The notes under the pieces were generated by a model. That model searched no databases. It had not been told where the DNA came from and saw only the letters and a program-made list of their open reading frames with translations. This document shows positions 1 to 5,955 of a stretch of DNA of 14,772 nt, piece after piece. Position numbers and translations under genes: made by a program. This DNA is from Prevotellaceae bacterium. GTDB taxonomy: Bacteria; Bacteroidota; Bacteroidia; Bacteroidales; Paludibacteraceae. The stretch lies in the NCBI GenBank assembly GCA_031255055.1, contig JAIRTG010000230.1, positions 1-14,772 on the forward strand, given 5' to 3'. Position 1 is the first letter of the stretch. Each line of letters starts with the position of its first letter.

Positions 1-98
1 GTGTCGATCAATTGCTCCACACCCTGCAGGCGTGTGGCGGCGTCGATCATGTAATGGTCTGTGCTGTTGCAGGGACCGGCTGTATTAAATTCTCTCAT
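1..98 (-). CDS. AAA-type ATP-binding protein, N-terminal fragment (cut by window edge)
   Basis: Reading the minus strand from an ATG at 96-98 gives 32 codons running off the window, beginning MREFNTAGPCNSTDHYMIDA and continuing ATRLQGVEQLID. This opening (REFNTAGPC, then HYM, then a short helix before the P-loop) is one I recognise from a family of Bacteroidota AAA-like ATPases, often annotated as ATP-binding or AAA_35-like proteins and present in many paralogous copies. The Walker A motif would lie just beyond the window edge, so ATP binding is inferred, not seen. The family's cellular role is not established. A promoter-like sequence of the right spacing lies directly upstream (146-175), which supports this ATG as the start. 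Confidence 0.6.
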   Translation of the reverse strand, partial: MREFNTAGPCNSTDHYMIDAATRLQGVEQLID

Positions 99-145
99 GA
101 CTGTCTGTTTTTAATAAGTTGTGGAAAATAAACGAAATAGCGGCA

Positions 146-175
146 CAAAGGTCATCATTCTTTTCGATTCTCCAA
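146..175 (-). promoter_or_regulatory. Bacteroidota-type promoter for the AAA-type ATPase gene
   Basis: On the minus strand a TTG (173-175, within TTTTGG) is followed after exactly 19 bp by GACCTTTG (146-153). The Bacteroidota primary-sigma consensus is TTG, about 19 bp, TAnnTTTG, so the -7 box departs mainly at its first bases. The start codon lies about 47 bp downstream. This is a motif match only. Confidence 0.45.
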
Positions 176-327
176 AATGAGTCCATAAATTAGTCGTTTT
201 GCGTGACTCGGCAGAAGCACAACGACTAAATTTATTGAACAACAGATACCGTTCCGTCGGCAGGCAGGAGGCGGTCGTTTCGGAGAGGGATGTTGCTCAT
301 GGCTGCCATTTTGTCTCTTTTAGCGAG

Positions 328-537
328 GACGTTGTCAGTAAAAGCGGGGACGTTGTCAGTAAAAGCGAGGACGTTGTCAGTAAAAGCGGGGACGTTGTCA
401 GTAAAAGCGGGGACGTTGTCAGTAAAAGCGAGGACGTTGTCAGTAAAAGCGGGAACGTTGTCAGTAAAAGCGGAAACGTTGTCAGTAAAAGCGGGGACGT
501 TGTCAGTAAAAGCGGGGACGTTGTCAGTAAAAGCGGG
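328..537. repeat. Tandem array of ten 21-bp units
   Basis: Ten head-to-tail units of exactly 21 bp, each with the core GTTGTCAGTAAAAGCG followed by a variable GGG, AGG or GGA triplet context. Differences between units are limited to a G/A change just after GCG and a G/A change one to three bases later. Because 21 is divisible by 3, the array stays open in several frames: in one plus frame each unit would read DVVSKSG, DVVSKSE or NVVSKSG, and other frames are open too. The only possible starts give low-complexity products (for example TTG at 199), so I treat it as a non-coding satellite or VNTR. The near-identity of the units implies recent slippage or unequal exchange. Confidence 0.92.
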
Positions 538-540
538 GAC

Positions 541-673
541 AAAGGTTCTCGGAGCGAGTACCGAGGATAGTGATTAGTCCACCTCTATATTTTGTCAAGT
601 GCAAAAAAAAGAATAACTCTCGGCGTAGCCATGCAACTACTGTTCATAGCAGATAGTTACAGGGTAGTTATAT
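541..673. other. Gene-free spacer between 21-bp array and structured repeat
   Basis: No coding potential is seen. Two small hairpins are visible: CTCGG/CCGAG at about 548-565, and an imperfect AACTACTG/CAGATAGTT stem around 632-655. Neither is followed by a U-tract, so neither looks like an intrinsic terminator. Confidence 0.4.
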
Positions 674-903
674 GAAAGTGCGGATTCGCTATGATTCATC
701 ACTAAATACTAAATACTATTAAGGTTGAATCACTAATCACTCTTCATTCTTCATTCTTCATTCTTCACTAATCACTATAAACGCTGTCTTTCGGGGCGTT
801 GCGGGGCAGAGCCCCGCTGAGGGGGTAGCGGAAGACCGCCGCAGGCGGGCTGTAGCGAGGGGGAGACTTCCCCCCCCTAAATTTTCTTTCTCTTTCTCTT
901 TCC
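674..903 (+). repeat. Structured ~230-bp repeat, left copy (inverted partner at 13790-14003)
   Basis: An A+T-rich half (about 674-780: stretches such as ACTAAATACTAAATACTATT and several CTTCATT units) is joined to a G+C-rich core (about 785-875) and a CTTTCTCTTTCTCTTT tail. The core contains three perfect short stem-loops: GCGGGGC-aga-GCCCCGC (801-817), CCGCC-gca-GGCGG (836-848) and GGGGGA-gact-TCCCCC (859-874). Nearly the whole element recurs in reverse orientation at 13790-14003, with small indels in the CTTCATT part. No open reading frame or terminal target duplication is evident. It resembles a dispersed non-autonomous repeat (REP- or MITE-like), but the family is unknown to me. Confidence 0.88.
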
Positions 904-1002
904 GGAAGGATGACGACAAGGACTGAAAAAACTATTTAAGCCTTTTCCGAATGACACTGTCGGACAGGACGACCCGTATTCCGTCATTCTATCGATAGCC
1001 CG
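904..1002. other. Intergenic stretch between repeat and esterase terminator
   Basis: This ~100-bp stretch lies between the structured repeat and the terminator of the esterase gene. I see no gene, RNA signature or repeat in it. A short minus-strand open frame crosses it but starts inside the terminator region and ends in the pyrimidine tail of the repeat, so it is not credible. Confidence 0.4.
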
Positions 1003-1035
1003 GAAAGAAAAAGGCAAGAAGTTTCCTCCTTGCCT
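1003..1035 (-). terminator. Rho-independent terminator of the CE15 esterase gene
   Basis: On the minus strand AGGCAAG pairs with CTTGCCT (1012-1018 with 1029-1035), with a 10-nt loop, followed by TTTTTCTTTC (1003-1012). It lies about 45 bp past the esterase stop codon. Confidence 0.65.
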
Positions 1036-1080
1036 CCCCTGTCTAAAGACGAAATAAAAGAAAGCTATGTGCAAAATTGC

Positions 1081-3777
1081 TTATTGTACAATCGTTTTGT
1101 AAGTGTAGGAGCCGGCGCCGACTTCGACCAGTACAAGGTAAACGCCCGGATTCAGCGAGATTTGCAGAGGAATATCCGCCACTTCGCCGGCAGTGAGTAT
1201 TCGGCCTAACATGTCTACCGTTTTTACGCCGGAATTTCGGGGCGCATAGATGTCAATCTTTCCCGAAGCAGGTGAAAATACTTTAATATCTGGTGCGTCC
1301 GTGTCGTCGATACCCGTTCCGGCTCTACCTTGTCCCGATAAATGAATCGTGACATCTCCCCCATTTGTGTGAATGGTAAAATCGGTTGTCGCTGTCGTTT
1401 CTTCCGCAGGACGATAGGTGAATGTAAATTCTTTCACTTGTCCGGCCGTGAGCGATAGCCCGTTCTCAAATGTGGTGGCCCAAGGCGCCGATAATGCCGT
1501 AACATTTGTGATTTCGAGCGTCCCGTTTCCTATGTTTCGTATGCCGAAAATACCCGATTCCGCAACGGTATTCAGAAATACCTCGCCGGCATCCCACGAA
1601 GTTTCGCCCTGTAGCTCGACAAGGGGCGCCGGATCGGCTGTGGTGTCTTCAAACACAATGTCGTCGATATAATATGTTTTTCCGGATACATATCCCATGT
1701 CAAAAGCCAGTTGTACCGTGCTGCCGGTAGCCTTTAAATTCGGATACGTCACTTGCGTCCATTCGTCGTCGAGATTGAAATCTGCCCAATATTGTCCTCC
1801 CAATTGTCCGCTACCGGTTGTTGAAATGCGTCCTCTACCTTCTCCGTCGACCGCTCTCACCCAAAAGGATACATTGTAGTCATGTCCGGAAACAATTTCT
1901 ACTTCGGGCGTAAAGGCTTGTACGCTCCAGGCGTCGGTGCCGCTTCCGTTTACCATTTTCAGGGCATAGACTCCCGAATGTTTATCTTCTTGGGTGATGT
2001 CGATTCCTGCTCCCGGATTTTGCTTTGTCCATCCGTCGATATTTCCTGATTCAAAATCGAAAATTGTACATGTCGGTGGTTGTCGACAATCGGTTTCAAC
2101 GCCACCCATTCCTTCGGGAATTTCGGAGGAGTGGTTTGTTAAATGGATCCTGTCGAGTTTGGCCCCGCTTTCGCGGAATGCAATTTTTATCGTATGGCTA
2201 CCGGCCAGTAACGAAGGACTTGCTATGTGAACCCATGTCCATTCGCCGTTTGTATTCAACCCGTCATGGACGATGAAATCGCCGTTGTCTATCTGTACCC
2301 AAAACGAATCCTGGTTGTCACTCGGACAGTTCAAACGGAAATAGATGTCAAATGTCTTGTGATTGTTTACCGTCACTGGAATGATTATCGCTCTTTCGTC
2401 GTCCGGCGCCGAATCGAGGCTGTTCAATCCGCTTTTTACCGTTACGTATTTTCCGTTTGACGCTGCGTTGTCGTCCGTTGTGACTAAATCGCTGCCGATT
2501 GTTGAACAGCTCGCCGATTCTGCTTCGTACCAATACTGTTCCAATACGACGTCCGGCTCGGTGACATCGGCCCATTCGCTGATCCAGAATTGGTGGTTGA
2601 CCTGTGAATACGGATGCGTCGTGATGGCTGTATCTTCGGTGTCATCGCCATATAAAAACCTGTTCACAAAACGGGATACCGCATCGTTTTGACTGTCGCA
2701 TGCCTGACAATGATTATGACCTCCCGTGAAATCAAATCCGAAACGGTCTTCAATACCCATCAATTTCCACACCTCCATTGCGCCCATACAGGCTACATAT
2801 CCCGACTCGTCGGCCATCCATTCCCAACCGTCATTTCCCAAAACCAATAATGCACGAGGGGCCACCATTGCCATCAATTCGTGATGGTCGTACGGCAGCT
2901 TTTCGACCCTTCCGTTGAAATTGTCCCGCAAGGCGGGCATGAACCATGAATAGTTCGTACTGCTTATTTTCTCTACACTTCCAAGCGTTTCCGAAACACG
3001 CCACGAAGCCGAACCGCCTCCGCCGGATTCCTGGGCAATCGTCAGTGCGACACGCTCATCAAAAGCGCCTGCAAAGAGCGCCATCTTGCCGGCATACGAG
3101 CAGCCGGTCACTGCGATACGTTCCATATTTACATTCAGTTCTGTCCGCACCATCTCTATTCCGTCGATCAAACGGCTGACGCCCCAGGCCCAAGCGCTGT
3201 AGTCGCCATTGGAGGATAGTTCGGGATACATTTGATAAAAAGGCGCATCCAAATCTTTGTTCCCGTTGCCGTAAGCGGCAACCTGATTGTGCATAAAGGG
3301 AATGTGAACACAATTTTGAAAGTATGATGCGGATAGACTTCCGGTTGCACTGTTCATCCCGATAATAACAGGGAATGGGCCGGTTCCCTCCGGTATCGTT
3401 ACATTGGAAGTCAACGTAACCGTTTTGTCGCCTTTTGTTACGACTACGGTCAATACACCTTCTTCGTAAGATGCTGTGATATTTTCGGGTCGCTCAGGTT
3501 TCAGGCCTATTTCGTAGTGCTCGATTTCGGCTTTGATTTCGGCTCTACGGCAAGCCCATTGGTCGACAGTGGTCATTATCCCGCTTCCGTCCGACCACTC
3601 AAACGGATTGGGAAGGCGTACCACCGATGGCAATTCATCCACATCCGGCAGAGGTGGCGCCGGACAACTTGCTCCCGTGTTTTCTACATTATATACAAGG
3701 GGAGGCGTTGCCTGTCCCATCGCCATTACAAATACACATGCAGTAAGCATCGTTGTAGTAAAAGTCTTTTTTTTCAT
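1081..3777 (-). CDS. Secreted multidomain glucuronoyl-esterase-like (CE15) protein with T9SS signal
   Basis: This 898-residue protein has a signal peptide (about 1-22) and an alpha/beta-hydrolase domain (about 50-380) resembling CE15 glucuronoyl esterases, which split ester bonds between glucuronoxylan and lignin. The expected triad is visible: S227 in VTGCSYAGK, E250 in AQESGGGG and H356 in GGHNHCQ. The Arg usual after the nucleophile in fungal enzymes (GCSRNGK) is Tyr here, so substrate is less certain. Downstream come a CBM6/35-like module (about 413-547), a CBM4/9-like module (about 570-712, ending YYIDDIVFED), an Ig/HYDIN-like domain (about 718-817) and a Por-type C-terminal sorting domain (about 828-898; DMLGR, NPGVYLV). 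That ending implies export by the type IX system and release or surface attachment. It is a single-gene unit with its own -7 box and terminator. An acetyl-xylan or other uronoyl esterase role is possible. Confidence 0.82.
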   Translation of the reverse strand: MKKKTFTTTMLTACVFVMAMGQATPPLVYNVENTGASCPAPPLPDVDELPSVVRLPNPFEWSDGSGIMTTVDQWACRRAEIKAEIEHYEIGLKPERPENITASYEEGVLTVVVTKGDKTVTLTSNVTIPEGTGPFPVIIGMNSATGSLSASYFQNCVHIPFMHNQVAAYGNGNKDLDAPFYQMYPELSSNGDYSAWAWGVSRLIDGIEMVRTELNVNMERIAVTGCSYAGKMALFAGAFDERVALTIAQESGGGGSASWRVSETLGSVEKISSTNYSWFMPALRDNFNGRVEKLPYDHHELMAMVAPRALLVLGNDGWEWMADESGYVACMGAMEVWKLMGIEDRFGFDFTGGHNHCQACDSQNDAVSRFVNRFLYGDDTEDTAITTHPYSQVNHQFWISEWADVTEPDVVLEQYWYEAESASCSTIGSDLVTTDDNAASNGKYVTVKSGLNSLDSAPDDERAIIIPVTVNNHKTFDIYFRLNCPSDNQDSFWVQIDNGDFIVHDGLNTNGEWTWVHIASPSLLAGSHTIKIAFRESGAKLDRIHLTNHSSEIPEGMGGVETDCRQPPTCTIFDFESGNIDGWTKQNPGAGIDITQEDKHSGVYALKMVNGSGTDAWSVQAFTPEVEIVSGHDYNVSFWVRAVDGEGRGRISTTGSGQLGGQYWADFNLDDEWTQVTYPNLKATGSTVQLAFDMGYVSGKTYYIDDIVFEDTTADPAPLVELQGETSWDAGEVFLNTVAESGIFGIRNIGNGTLEITNVTALSAPWATTFENGLSLTAGQVKEFTFTYRPAEETTATTDFTIHTNGGDVTIHLSGQGRAGTGIDDTDAPDIKVFSPASGKIDIYAPRNSGVKTVDMLGRILTAGEVADIPLQISLNPGVYLVLVEVGAGSYTYKTIVQ

Positions 3778-3805
3778 GATATTTTGTGTTTAATAATTTC
3801 GCTTT

Positions 3806-3813
3806 CAAAGTTA
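3806..3813 (-). promoter_or_regulatory. -7 box of the CE15 esterase promoter
   Basis: On the minus strand TAACTTTG fits the Bacteroidota -7 consensus TAnnTTTG, about 28 bp before the esterase ATG. No TTG is found at the expected -33 spacing, so the promoter is weak or activator-dependent, or the match is chance. Confidence 0.4.
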
Positions 3814-4176
3814 GGGTAACCGGCTGCAATCTTTTTGTTTGTACGTAACATAAATTTTATAACCTGTTTCATATTTCAAAAAAAGGTAACAAATTGTTTG
3901 CTGTTGATTCCAATCAGTCTCAGCGATATAAAAAAGGAGATAAACAGATGAGGAAAAATAGGAAAAATCATCATTCGCCATCGTCTGAAAACAAGCCTTA
4001 AATCGCTAAGAAAGATAACTATGTAGAACCGGCATCCGATACCGGTGTCTGTCGCTAAAACCGCAAACGGGTACCAATGTGGCAAAATTGAGATTGACAA
4101 CAATCAACCGTCCGACTGTTCACAGAGAATCCTCGAAAAAAAAAGTGCAAAATTTCGTCGTCTAAAAGAAAATCTT
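3814..4176. other. 363-bp divergent intergenic region, no gene recognised
   Basis: This region separates the divergently transcribed esterase and TPR genes. It is A+T-rich with a more G+C-rich patch at about 4025-4085 that holds a small stem-loop, ACCGG/CCGGT around 4028-4046, without a U-tract. A minus-strand open frame (3876-4103, 75 codons) encodes a hydrophobic, compositionally odd peptide that I do not recognise, and I do not call it a gene. No riboswitch class is recognised. Confidence 0.4.
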
Positions 4177-4184
4177 TACTTTTG
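4155..4184 (+). promoter_or_regulatory. Promoter of the TPR gene
   Basis: TACTTTTG (4177-4184) matches the Bacteroidota -7 consensus TAnnTTTG. Nineteen bases upstream lies TCG (4155-4157, in TTTCG), one mismatch from the -33 TTG. The ATG at 4225 is 40 bp downstream, a plausible leader length. Confidence 0.55.
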
Positions 4185-4224
4185 CCAGCCTAAAATTTGA
4201 AGTAAAATAAATTATTTGAATCCC

Positions 4225-4902
4225 ATGTCGAAAAAAGAACAGAAAAAACAAGATGAACTCGCAAATGTAGAACATGCGTTGACGAGTTCGGAGTTATTTA
4301 TCGAAAAATATCAAAAGCAAATATTTATAGCCGTAAGCGCTGTTGTGCTGGTTATTCTGGTAATATTGGCTTTTCGTAATTTCTATTTGGAGCCTCGCGA
4401 AGTAAAAGCGCAAAATCAGATGTATTATGCGCAAGACTATTTTCAAAAAGATTCATTTCAACTGGCATTGAACGGAAATGGCGCCGATGTAATGGGATTT
4501 AAGCAGATAGTTTCGGATTTCGGAATGACGTCCTCATCGAATCTGGCCAAAGCTTATGCCGGAATATGCTATTATCATTTGGGCGATTACGAAAACGCCG
4601 TCGGCTACCTCTCAAAGTATAAATTGGGAGACGAATACTTATCCTGTTCCGTGACCCGATTGATTGGCGACGCTTATGTTGAACTGGGAAAAAATGCCGA
4701 CGCATTGAAGTATTTTGAAAAAGCGGGAAATATGAACAATGACATCATAAGTCCTGTTGCGCTCAAAAAAGCGGGAATATTGTATGAATCGACAGGAGAA
4801 CCCGAAAAAGCGGCAAAGGCATATCTGAAAGTAAAAGACAATTACCCTCGAAGCGCCGAAGCGCGTGATATTGATAAGTATTTAGCGCGTGTAAAAAAGT
4901 AA
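4225..4902 (+). CDS. Membrane-anchored tetratricopeptide repeat protein (YfgM-like)
   Basis: A 225-residue protein. A charged N-terminus (MSKKEQKKQDEL) precedes one transmembrane helix at about 33-50 (IFIAVSAVVLVILVILAF), so the remainder probably faces the periplasm. The C-terminal two-thirds is helical with TPR-like pairs: LAKAYAGICYYHLGDYENAV, then TRLIGDAYVELGKNADALKYF, then LKKAGILYESTGEPEKAAKAYLKV. This layout matches the YfgM/TPR_21 type, ancillary factors in E. coli linked to the SecYEG translocon and periplasmic chaperones. Whether that role holds in Bacteroidota is inference. ATG 4225 is preferred over an in-frame TTG at 4216 because bacterial starts of this family open with a lysine-rich MSKK stretch. 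The next gene, ribH, follows after an apparent terminator. Confidence 0.78.
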   Translation: MSKKEQKKQDELANVEHALTSSELFIEKYQKQIFIAVSAVVLVILVILAFRNFYLEPREVKAQNQMYYAQDYFQKDSFQLALNGNGADVMGFKQIVSDFGMTSSSNLAKAYAGICYYHLGDYENAVGYLSKYKLGDEYLSCSVTRLIGDAYVELGKNADALKYFEKAGNMNNDIISPVALKKAGILYESTGEPEKAAKAYLKVKDNYPRSAEARDIDKYLARVKK

Positions 4903-4910
4903 GAATTACA

Positions 4911-4936
4911 TTCTTTTTATTCACGAAGTGAAAAAA
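4911..4936 (+). other. Hairpin immediately 5' of the TPR-ribH terminator
   Basis: CTTTTT-A-TTCAC pairs with GTGAA-AAAAAG across a GAA loop, leaving one bulged A. It abuts the terminator stem at 4936. Read on the minus strand it would also end in U-rich sequence, so it may simply be part of a bidirectional 3' end. Confidence 0.45.
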
Positions 4937-4971
4937 GTTACATTGAAGGTTTGAGATGTAGCTTTTTTTTT
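4936..4971 (+). terminator. Intrinsic terminator between the TPR gene and ribH
   Basis: AGTTACAT (4936-4943) pairs with ATGTAGCT (4956-4963), eight pairs including one G-T, with a 12-nt loop and then nine T residues (4963-4971). The ribH ATG is only 34 bp further on, leaving little space for a separate promoter. Confidence 0.7.
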
Positions 4972-5005
4972 GACTGAAAATTTAATCTCATATATATACA
5001 ACAAC

Positions 5006-5503
5006 ATGTCGAGCAGTTTAAAAAATCTTTCGGAGTACGACGCTTCTTCGCTTCCGGAACCGAAAAAAGTGGCGGGGCAGTATTATGCCGTGGCCGTGGC
5101 GGATTGGAATCCCGAAATAACACACGCATTATTGGACGGCGCGGTGAGTGAATTGATAACTAATGGGGCAGACGAAAATAAAATAGACGTCGTTCACGTT
5201 CCGGGAACATTCGAGCTGGTACACGCCGCAACTCGATTCTGCAACTGCCAATCGAAAAAATACGCGGCTGTAATTGTTTTAGGCTGCGTCATTCAGGGGG
5301 AAACACCACATTTTGACTACGTCTGTCAAGGAGTAACACAAGGCATTTCGACCTTAAACAGCACTAAAAATAATTGTCCGGTAATTTTCGGCGTACTGAC
5401 AACAAGCAATTTTGAACAGGCAAAAGAACGTTCGGGAGGCGTACACGGAAACAAAGGCGTGGAAGCTGCGATTACAGCAATAAAAATGGCTAATATTTTT
5501 TGA
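5006..5503 (+). CDS. ribH: 6,7-dimethyl-8-ribityllumazine synthase
   Basis: A 165-residue protein catalysing the penultimate step of riboflavin synthesis: condensation of 5-amino-6-ribitylaminouracil with 3,4-dihydroxy-2-butanone 4-phosphate, in the cytoplasm, usually as a pentameric or icosahedral shell. All family signatures are present: VADWNPEIT (31-38, aromatic plus Asn of the substrate pocket), VPGTFEL (65-71), GCVIQGETPHFDYV (93-106, with the catalytic His at about 102), FGVLTTSNFEQA (128-139) and GNKGVEAA (148-155). Length is normal. ATG 5006 is chosen; an in-frame TTG at 4970 sits inside the terminator T-run and is unlikely. The rest of the rib pathway is not nearby. The pairing with a TPR gene is, as I recall, common in Bacteroidales. 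Confidence 0.95.
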   Translation: MSSSLKNLSEYDASSLPEPKKVAGQYYAVAVADWNPEITHALLDGAVSELITNGADENKIDVVHVPGTFELVHAATRFCNCQSKKYAAVIVLGCVIQGETPHFDYVCQGVTQGISTLNSTKNNCPVIFGVLTTSNFEQAKERSGGVHGNKGVEAAITAIKMANIF

Positions 5504-5510
5504 TAGCTTT

Positions 5511-5540
5511 TTGGTAGTTTGAAAAACTTTTGTACTTTTG
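5511..5540 (+). promoter_or_regulatory. Promoter of the tRNA-Tyr/tRNA-Gly operon
   Basis: TTG (5511-5513) and TACTTTTG (5533-5540) are separated by exactly 19 bp, a full match to the Bacteroidota -33/-7 consensus. The first tRNA begins 21 bp downstream, a short leader typical of stable-RNA operons. It is the best promoter match in the window. Confidence 0.75.
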
Positions 5541-5561
5541 CACAGCTTTTGAAAAAAATAG

Positions 5562-5643
5562 GGGCAGTTACCAGAGTGGACAAATGGGGCTGACTGTAAC
5601 TCAGCTGGCTACGCCTTCGGTGGTTCGAATCCATCACTGCCCA
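5562..5643 (+). tRNA. tRNA-Tyr (anticodon GTA)
   Basis: The acceptor stem GGGCAGT pairs with ACTGCCC, followed by discriminator A. The anticodon stem GCTGA/TCAGC encloses loop CTGTAAC with anticodon GTA. A long variable arm marks a class II tRNA, as expected for bacterial tRNA-Tyr, and the T-loop is TTCGAAT. CCA is not encoded, so the 3' end must be added by nucleotidyltransferase. Confidence 0.93.
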
Positions 5644-5666
5644 CAAAAAGAATTGTCTGTAAAAAT

Positions 5667-5739
5667 GCGGAAGTAGCTCAGTTGATAGAGCATTAGCCTT
5701 CCAAGCTGAGGGTCGCGGGTTTGAACCCCGTCTTCCGCT
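5667..5739 (+). tRNA. tRNA-Gly (anticodon TCC)
   Basis: A 73-nt tRNA. Acceptor GCGGAAG pairs with CTTCCGC, discriminator T; the D-arm is GCTC/GAGC; anticodon stem TTAGC/GCTGA (one G-T pair) encloses CTTCCAA, giving anticodon TCC; the T-arm has TTTGAAC. CCA is not encoded. It lies 23 bp after tRNA-Tyr and is presumably processed from the same transcript. In many bacteria Tyr-Gly-Thr tRNAs precede tuf; here the operon stops after Gly. Confidence 0.95.
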
Positions 5740-5745
5740 CCCAAG

Positions 5746-5778
5746 AAAAGAGATGTGAAATGGTTCACGTCTCTTTTT
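5746..5778 (+). terminator. Strong terminator of the tRNA operon
   Basis: A 14-bp stem, AAAAGAGATGTGAA with TTCACGTCTCTTTT (one G-T pair), closes a four-base ATGG loop (5760-5763) and runs into T residues. The stem begins only 7 bases after tRNA-Gly. The A-tract on the 5' side means it could also act on the minus strand. Confidence 0.85.
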
Positions 5779-5818
5779 GTTTGTCCCCACATCCGATTTG
5801 TTTGTCCCCCACATCCGA
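5776..5818. repeat. Tandem duplication of a 21/22-bp unit
   Basis: Two adjacent copies of a unit with the core TTTGTTTGTCCCC followed by ACATCCGA; the second copy carries one extra C. It lies between two convergent terminators and has no coding role. Confidence 0.75.
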
Positions 5819-5883
5819 AAGATCTCGAAAAGACCACTTGTTTATGCTGATGAGCCAACTCATCATCCATCTCGGCGCATATC

Positions 5884-5927
5884 ACAAAAAGAAGACGGCC
5901 GCCTTTTCCGAAGAATAAGAGGCCGTC
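5884..5927 (-). terminator. Terminator at the end of the seven-gene minus-strand block
   Basis: On the minus strand GACGGCC (5921-5927) pairs with GGCCGTC (5894-5900). An inner stem, CTTATTC with GAAAAG, closes on a TTCG tetraloop, and TTCTTTTTG follows. It lies about 30 bp past the stop codon of the S46 peptidase gene. Confidence 0.8.
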
Positions 5928-5955
5928 CCTTACGTAAAACAGTATGCCAGAGAAA

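Noticed and set aside
328..537. CRISPR array
   Set aside because: Units are contiguous with no spacers, and no cas gene is present.
199..570. Open frame encoding DVVSKSG repeats (and overlapping frames on both strands)
   Set aside because: Starts at TTG with no start context; openness in several frames follows from the 21-bp period; the product is low-complexity.
3876..4103. 75-codon hydrophobic minus-strand open frame
   Set aside because: No recognised family, no start context, and it ends in intergenic A+T-rich DNA.
4903..5005. FMN riboswitch before ribH
   Set aside because: The region is about 100 bp with a simple terminator and lacks the conserved multi-helix aptamer.
5326..5885. Minus-strand open frames opposite ribH and the tRNAs
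   Set aside because: They are antisense shadows of ribH and the two tRNAs, a common source of false gene calls.
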